From Perkinsus chesapeaki (taxonomy: Eukaryota; Perkinsozoa; Perkinsida; Perkinsidae): 64,000 bases of DNA. The notes beneath the pieces were generated by a model. That model did not search any database. It saw only the letters and a list, made by a program, of their open reading frames with translations, and was not told the DNA's origin. Both the position numbers and the translations under genes were made by a program. The stretch's first letter is position 1. Each line of letters opens with the position of its first letter. Positions 58,601 to 64,000 of this stretch are shown here, in pieces. The stretch is taken from assembly GCA_013115145.1 (NCBI GenBank), contig JAAPAO010000125.1:1-64000 (forward strand), read 5' to 3'.

Positions 58601-59799
58601 TAGCCTCAGCCCTTCAACTCCTTCTCATAGACGACGTTGACGCCATCCTGGCCAATGACCGCAGGTGCGGCGGTGCTCCACCCCTGCACTCTGTCGGCAG
58701 TGAAGGGCTTGCTCATCAGTTACAGCGCTCTTTTCGGCCAGCTAATAGCGTCATCACGCCGACCAGTGGTCTTCACGGCCCGGTCCATCGAGGATCTTCC
58801 TCGGCAGCTCAAGCCGCAGCCAGTACGTCGTCGGCCGATCATTGAGTTTTGGGACGACCTAGATTCATCTCAGTAACCATCGTTTAACCTGCGCCCTCAT
58901 TCACAGTATTATAGATTCCTCGTGCAGTCGAGCCCTCAGCAGCTGCCCGTGTCATCGCCCCCACAGGAGGCAGTCATGGCCGTGGCCCTCCAGCTCGCCG
59001 ATGCCCTTTACGGCCGGAACGCTAAGGTAGCGGATGCTCTCCCTTCTCGGCAGCCCTAATGGTTCCGTCATCAGGGCTGCTTGCCTCCATCTTGTACATG
59101 TACGGACTTCCGTCGTGCCGCTCTCGAGGTGGAGGCTGCGAGGCGCGTCGAACCCTCTTCTGCCGTCTGCTCGGATGAGGTCGACGCGGCTAGTACACTA
59201 TTGTCTAGACCTCAACTGGGCATCAATGATATCTGTTTCATCACTTCTCTTCGGAGCGCGATGGCGACCACAACGGAGCCGGATGAGAAGAAGCCAGAGT
59301 CGACAGCGATGGAGGCACTGCGTGTTCTAGGCGGAAATCTGACCAGAGTGTCGACCAGGCAGTGCCATTCGACTGTTATCCCTATGCTCATGCATCTCCT
59401 CACTGAGCGCAGTGCAGCTGGGGCCAGTACGAGGAGGAGCACGCGAGAGAACAACACCGAACTCTTCAAGATGTACGCGACGTGTCTGTCTGGTGCGCCA
59501 CCGTGACCGTTGGTATTATGTCACAGAAGTTCCGGCAACGTCGCTTTGTTCACCACCAAATACAGTATCCTTTCAGGTGGTCGGAGAGGCAACGAATCCG
59601 GTCTGGGCAGGGGGCCGACTTGAAGAGATGTCTCGTTGAGGAAGCGATTGTGGCCCTCTTGGAGCTTCGAGATATGTATCCTACCACCGCGAGAGAGCTC
59701 ACCGCAGCTGCTGAAAATGGAGGCTCCTCGGACACGTCTGATCCGGCAGAACAAGCCGCCGCTTCGCACTCGGAAGATTTTTCGCCTCCGGGCGATTAG
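55621..59799 (+). CDS. ATAD5/Elg1-like AAA+ clamp-handling protein
   Basis: Long multi-exon gene. Exons 55621-55641, 55682-55807, about 55852-55962, 56004-56249, 56294-56416, then Glu/Lys-rich exons to 57144, then exons to 59799. Two similar elements, PLAPMFLPKNERLAAEKK and PLAPMFAPKSERLRLLAEKR, start separate exons and resemble PCNA-binding PIP-like motifs; a third, VFGIFAPRASG, follows. A 27-residue repeat occurs three times at 56004-56234. AAA+ domain: Walker A VVVTGETGCGKTSLVYAAAR (near 58010-58070), Walker B LLLIDDVDAIL (58617-58648), a sensor-like SRRPVVFTA, and a DFRRAALEVEAARR helix as in RFC-like subunits. Known: Elg1/ATAD5 unloads PCNA with RFC2-5. RFC1 or CTF18 relatives are possible. 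Some middle exons are uncertain. Confidence 0.6.
56004..56234 (+). repeat. 81-bp coding tandem repeat, nearly 3 units
   Basis: Units at 56004, 56085 and 56166 each encode a 27-residue block of the type K-K/E-x-V-R-S-R-P-E/D-K-E-S followed by S-E-E-R-E/R-K-S. Because the unit length is divisible by three, other frames are also open, which makes false frames on both strands. Confidence 0.85.
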
Positions 59800-59894
59800 A
59801 AGGATACTCCAAAATTTATGCACGTTTCTTCTATGGAACGTTGTTGGGTGTAGTTGTGCCTCCTCTGACTGTTGCATCTTAGGAATGTTAATGC

Positions 59895-60176
59895 ATGTCA
59901 GGCGCCGGACGTGGTAGCGATATTCTCCAGCCAACGTGCCCCCAACTTGGAAGTCCGAAGCCCGTATTGGTAGGACTGAAGAGCCCTGTCATCCCTGATG
60001 AGGACGAAGTCATACACCTTCAACGGCAAGGCCCACGGTTTGCATTCTTACGCTCCTTCGAGGGTGGCACACCGGAACGGCACCGATGGCGTTGCATCAT
60101 TTTTTGGGTGTCTCTGATAGTAGCTCTGCTACTAGTGGTAGGAATAACTATTATTGTACACGCGTTTGCGAGCTGA
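59895..60176 (+). CDS. tail-anchored membrane protein, hypothetical
   Basis: A single-exon frame of 93 residues from ATG 59895. It has a soluble N-terminus (GLKSPVIPDEDEVIHLQRQG), a charged RHRWR, and one C-terminal TM segment CIIFWVSLIVALLLVVGIT ending IIVHAFAS. This layout fits a tail-anchored protein of ER or vesicle membranes. No SNARE heptads are evident. An upstream exon, spliced at the AG near 59930, cannot be excluded. Confidence 0.5.
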   Translation: MSGAGRGSDILQPTCPQLGSPKPVLVGLKSPVIPDEDEVIHLQRQGPRFAFLRSFEGGTPERHRWRCIIFWVSLIVALLLVVGITIIVHAFAS

Positions 60177-61784
60177 AGATTAATAGCCGCCTTAAGGCTG
60201 CTGCCTCATTCAGCGCTTGGTCACTGTCTGGTTCTGCTCGCATGTAGAATCGCAGTAGTAAATTTCTGTATAGAAGTCGCCAGTACCCTTCGGTTAGCCT
60301 ACTCGTCCTTGTGTTAATGATAGTCAAACGAAACGAATACGGACGAGGAGGAGGAGGACCATATGAGGAACGCGCGATGGTAGCCGAGGTGTCGATCGGT
60401 GTAGGGAGACTTGTTCTTCGACCCTCGTAAATTATTAGTCATACTGATTATCAGTCTCTGGGGCGCTACTGAGCAAGCCTAAAGCTGAGCGGCGAGCGCT
60501 CATTGCAATTCGTCCTTATATTGTATATGTCCCTGGCACTATATGATATATTGTGTGCCAGAGACAACTTCGAACAAGATTCTCAGCTCAGATCCCGCGG
60601 TTCCAAGTGAGATACTTCCGGACGCGAGTGCGGAATGCACAAGTCGTTCTTTAGATTGCTCCGATTTAGCAGGAGACCGGGACATGGTCACTACCAAAAC
60701 TCCATCCGTGCTAGAAGTATGAGCGTCCAGTGTATATCACAAGGCATTGTAAACGGCTAGAAGTTGAAAATATAACACAATCAACAAAACTGCGGGCACT
60801 TCACGAACAAGCGAGATACCAATCCTATAAAACAACGTATAGAGCATCAAATGCACTGATGAGTGTCTGATAGTCACTGGGCTAATAAGGTATTAAGTAA
60901 TAGATAAGAGAAGGTCCAATGGAAAGGTTGATCGATATCTCAATGACGTTGAGGTCTCCTAGTGAAAATGCATGTACCATTCATCCTTGGCATCTCAAAA
61001 CCGCTCTACGGTGGGAGACAACTAAAACTAGCAGGGCCATCGTGGGGTCATAAAGTTGCGTGGTCGTATGGTTGCCGTGAATAGGATAGAGCGATACTAT
61101 TGAAGTGCATTGCCACTCCAACCCGAATAATAATAGAAGATACATTTGTATTAGAGCACATGTGTTCGGCGCTACAGGCTGGTAGCTGTCATCTTAACCG
61201 CCTCATCGGGAGGCTTCATCGTTGAGGCTATCTGGCGAGATATGTAATCCTGCAATAGTAGCTGATGGTCAGGATGTTCTGCGCGGTACTTTCGACAAGC
61301 ATCTTCGAGACTCTCGACCCTGAAATACGTTCACAGTCACAAAGTCCCACTCCAACTGCTTATCGCTAGACGTAGGAAGGGCTTGCCCTCCTACTCCTGC
61401 TTGAATTCAGTTCTGTCATATCTGTGCTAACCCTACAGTCAGCGGCGTTGGACTACGTGAAACTCACACACATCTCGCTATAACGCATTATTGTATGCTG
61501 TTAGCCTCGGATGGTTGCAAAGCTCACCACTGAACAGGCACTCGCCCCGCAGCTGTATTGACTATCCACTTGGGTATAAGCCCTTTTATATCAGTTTGTG
61601 ATAGGATAAAGAGTGAAGTGTCCCTTGAATCACCAGCTTGTTCGATAATGTAGCCCGAAATAACAGTCTCAGCTCGTATATACTGAGGGACCTGATGATG
61701 CAGGTTATTTCGACCGACAGCTCCGAATTATAAAGGGCAAGAACTGCACTACTATCTGAGGCTCTTTAATATGCAAATAGAAAA
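60177..61784. other. intergenic region
   Basis: No supported gene in 1.6 kb. An 11-bp-arm hairpin with one mismatch lies at 60529-60565 (arms ending CTGGCAC/GTGCCAG). Confidence 0.5.
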
Positions 61785-62769
61785 TCAATGACGGCTCGCG
61801 AGATCTTTCAACTGCCGGAGCCAGCCTTCGATGCTCACTTCGGGCATCTCCGCTCGCGCCGCACTTCGCATAAGAATCAGGAACCTTTTGGCACCGTTAG
61901 CCGGCGACGGTGCGCCAGAGACTCTCCTATATTGGAGAAAGTCTCTGGTTTGAACACCTAGCGGAGCCTGAGCCATAATCTTTCATCAGTTCCAGCGCAT
62001 GGTAGCGCACTCGCAGCACGCAGTAGAGGGTGTCACAGAACTCGTCATCCTTGGTTGGCTTCAGCAGTCGCATTTCATTGAACGTTTTGTCCCACTCGAC
62101 GCGTCTTCTGATAAGCAGCAAGCCTGTTTGGTAGTTAACAAATCTCTGGCCTAACCCGAAGTCGTGTATGTGGTAAAGAACAAGCTCAGCGGAGGTGTCG
62201 GAAACCGTCGCCCACGCACGAACGAGTACCGATGGTGACGCATCGGACTTCAATTTGACCACCTAAACCCATACGACTGCGATTTCAGTGGGATAAGCTA
62301 CAAAAAGCATCTACCTTCACTTTAGGCTTGTTGACACAGACATCCCATCCTTCGTAAGGTTCTTTTTCCTTCTCTTCGAGGAAGCGGAACTCGCCCTATA
62401 TCCGGCTGGCGCAATTAGAAGTCACAAACGCTATCACCGTCCCGATTGGGAGCTTATGCTTCAATTCAAGGTCGAAGTTAAGGAAGTCATCGAAATCCTT
62501 AAAGAATACTTCCCGGTTGACCTGGAAGATGAGCTGGTAATCAGCCAGGCGTGTCTGCCCGATTGCTTGTCCTACTGTAGGACAAGCAATCGGACAGACA
62601 CGCAGTAGGACTCCTACAGCGACATTGGATTCTTTGCACTTCTGAGGGGCGTCGCCTTCAGTAATACGGTCCCGGGAGATAACCTATCGAGAAGAAGCGA
62701 TCTGCTAGTAGATCGCATATTTCTGACGAAAAGATCTGCTTCGTCGATGTTCTCCTCTGGGCGAAACAT
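61785..62769 (-). CDS. START-domain lipid-binding protein
   Basis: Five exons close in phase on the minus strand: 62769-62640, 62571-62438, 62395-62315, 62262-61958, 61926-61785, 263 residues. Start MFRPEENIDEADLFVRN. The START pattern: GWDVCVNKPKVKVVKLKSD, SVLVRAWATVSDTSAELVL, YHIHDF, then RRRVEWDKTFNEMRLLKP and DTLYCVLRVRYHAL. Known: START domains bind a lipid (sterol, phospholipid or ceramide) in a deep cavity. No signal peptide or TM, so likely cytosolic. Ligand unknown. Intron 4 is only 31 nt. A 27-bp-arm hairpin spans the exon 2 acceptor. Confidence 0.72.
62549..62603. repeat. 27-bp-arm inverted repeat across a splice acceptor
   Basis: Arms 62549-62575 and 62577-62603 pair with one mismatch around one T. 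On the minus strand the 3' splice site of intron 1 of the START gene is at 62572/62571, only 5 nt from the centre. The intron end therefore pairs with the first 22 nt of exon 2. Confidence 0.93.
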
Positions 62770-62909
62770 CGAGTTGCCTCTAAGGGATCAGGAAGTATCT
62801 TTGCACCTCGATGGCAGCTTACCTTGAGCTAGATGCTGGCGACACGTACGGCGTATCGATGTCGCCCTCTTCGACTGAGCGGATTCGCTAACTCCCTGGA
62901 ATATATAGT

Positions 62910-63323
62910 TTACTCATTACTTTCGCCCAAGACATGGTCAGGTTGTTTTTTCCAAGGCTGATTGATATTCAGAGCAACCTTTCGTAACTGACCGGCAATC
63001 TTAAAAGGAAACACGAGTCGACTGGGCAAGACTTTTTGAACTGCTTCGCGTATGCCAGTCTGATCTGTATCTTGCTCTTGTCTTTCCAATGCGTCCGTAT
63101 ACCTGTACAGATTTGCTCCCAATCGATGATGATAATAACCGCTCACATGAGGCTTTCTATCACTCTTTGGGTTGCTGATGGTGGATGCCACTGTGAGTGT
63201 TCGTAGATAGGCTGAAGCACGAAGGAGGAGTTCACCGAGTTCACCGAGCCAAACACACGAAATTCGATGAACACCCGCCACAAGGAGTTCGGGACACGGA
63301 TAAAATGTTAATACAAAACACAC
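62910..63323 (-). CDS. small basic protein, hypothetical
   Basis: 137-codon minus-strand frame. The C-terminal two thirds (SNPKSDRKPHVSGYYHHRLG through LVFPFKIAGQLRKVALNINQ to GESNE stop) look like a conserved small basic protein; the N-terminal part could contain an intron ending at the AG before SNPKSD. No family recognised. Its start is about 28 nt from the stop of the next minus-strand gene. Confidence 0.5.
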   Translation of the reverse strand: MCFVLTFYPCPELLVAGVHRISCVWLGELGELLLRASAYLRTLTVASTISNPKSDRKPHVSGYYHHRLGANLYRYTDALERQEQDTDQTGIREAVQKVLPSRLVFPFKIAGQLRKVALNINQPWKKQPDHVLGESNE

Positions 63324-63350
63324 TCCTCGAATGTACTGTGAAAAACGTGT

Positions 63351-64000
63351 TTATGTAACAAAAGAACCCATAATGGGCCGAGCCATGCTGCGCTCTTTGC
63401 GTGGAACTTTGGCGCGTACCTTGATATTGGGGTGCTCAATGAAGGCTTTCATGCGTTTTACCACTTCGAACTGAGGCTTGGATGAGAGAGCTTCGTCCAT
63501 CGAGACGAGCGTCTTCAATATGTCTACGCAAATACGGACGAAATCCGCGCTGGAGAACGTTCGCCAGTTCTACGACCACGAATGTAGTGCGTCTTATTGA
63601 ATGGAGGCTTACCTTTAAAAAATCGTCCATGTATATCCAAAGACATTGGTGCACATCATCCCGACACAGGAAGCAGTATAGAAGTGCCTAAGTACATCGC
63701 AGTAGTAGGAGCAGACTGGGCTACTTCAACTTGATAGTTCAAGTCGTAATAGGTACAGTATAAGACCGAGCGCTGTGTTCGATTCTGAGAGCAGAGTCGG
63801 CCTCCGACCTATTTACCAGCTCCTTCTTGGCTGCATTAGAGATCATTCCTATCTCCGCTACAGGTTTGAACTCAGTTATAACCTAACACTTGAATTCGTC
63901 GGGAATTGAACTTCTTCGACTCTTACGCTTTCGAGGAACCCCGCTGGGTCGTCGCTCCGCGGGAACCTGTCGGATGCGTATCGTATAAGGTACTTCAGGC
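63351..64000 (-). CDS. partial gene at the window edge, C-terminal exons
   Basis: The minus-strand gene runs off the right end. Exon pieces in order: PYTIRIRQVPAERRPSGVPR with a basic PRKRKSRRS stretch; MISNAAKKELVNRSEADSAL; and FVRICVDILKTLVSMDEALS to QFEVVKRMKAFIEHPNIKVR and MARPIMGSFVT stop at 63351. Introns between pieces are short. No family recognised. The basic cluster resembles a nuclear localisation signal. Confidence 0.45.

Noticed and set aside
1-64000. CRISPR array, rRNA or bacterial-type operon
   Set aside because: No regularly spaced direct repeats with unique spacers, no conserved rRNA segments, and pervasive spliceosomal introns make these untenable.

Overview
The window is nuclear DNA of a protist, about 64 kb, with the standard code (TAA, TAG and TGA all end frames). 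Most genes are cut into many small exons by GT-AG introns of about 38-50 nt. Together with a helical-repeat gene pair of mitochondrial RNA-binding type, several Cys-rich secreted paralogs, a papain-like protease, a CAP10/GT90 glycosyltransferase and two intron-nested tRNAs, this suggests an alveolate, most likely a Perkinsus-like species. That placement is inference, not a database result. I rebuilt the exon models by hand, requiring GT/AG borders and continuous reading phase; most long models close without a phase break.

Layout. 1-7.6 kb: low gene density, two minus-strand Cys-rich secreted genes, motif-rich repeats and a 55-nt perfect hairpin. 7.7-18.1 kb: three plus-strand genes, namely a Nup85-like scaffold nucleoporin (13 exons) and two tandem paralogous helical-repeat proteins (10 and 8 exons). 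18.5-22.7 kb: a secretory GT90 glycosyltransferase plus a decayed partial copy. 23.2-24 kb: a third Cys-rich copy with an in-frame stop. 24.4-31 kb: a beta-helix protein and, 11 nt downstream, a C-terminal-motor kinesin-14 (19 exons). 31-34.8 kb: intergenic sequence and the fourth Cys-rich gene. 34.8-37.3 kb: a tetraspanin-like protein and a two-TM protein. 37.3-47.6 kb: accessory region with a duplicated degenerate gene block, a small helical protein, a cathepsin-type protease and a secreted protein. 48.3-54.8 kb, minus strand: M14 carboxypeptidase, TRF4/TENT4-type poly(A) polymerase and a lysine-rich protein. 55-60.2 kb, plus strand: a small Cys-rich protein, an ATAD5/Elg1-like AAA+ protein and a tail-anchored protein. 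61.8-64 kb, minus strand: a START-domain protein, a small basic protein and a partial gene.

The strongest non-gene signal is a family of unrelated perfect or near-perfect inverted repeats (arms of about 9-29 bp, spacer usually 0-3 nt) scattered through intergenic DNA, inside most introns longer than about 150 nt, across one splice site, and within one signal-peptide exon. Both tRNAs found lie antisense in introns of plus-strand genes. Dense short-word patches (AGGTTCCT, GATC, TTACG, AAAAGCT) form a second type of apparently inserted sequence.

Functionally the genes are a housekeeping mixture (nuclear pore, spindle motor, RNA tailing, clamp handling, organellar RNA, lipid binding) interspersed with secreted proteins (four Cys-rich copies, two peptidases, GT90) that could act outside the cell. 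No rRNA, CRISPR array or complete transposon was seen.
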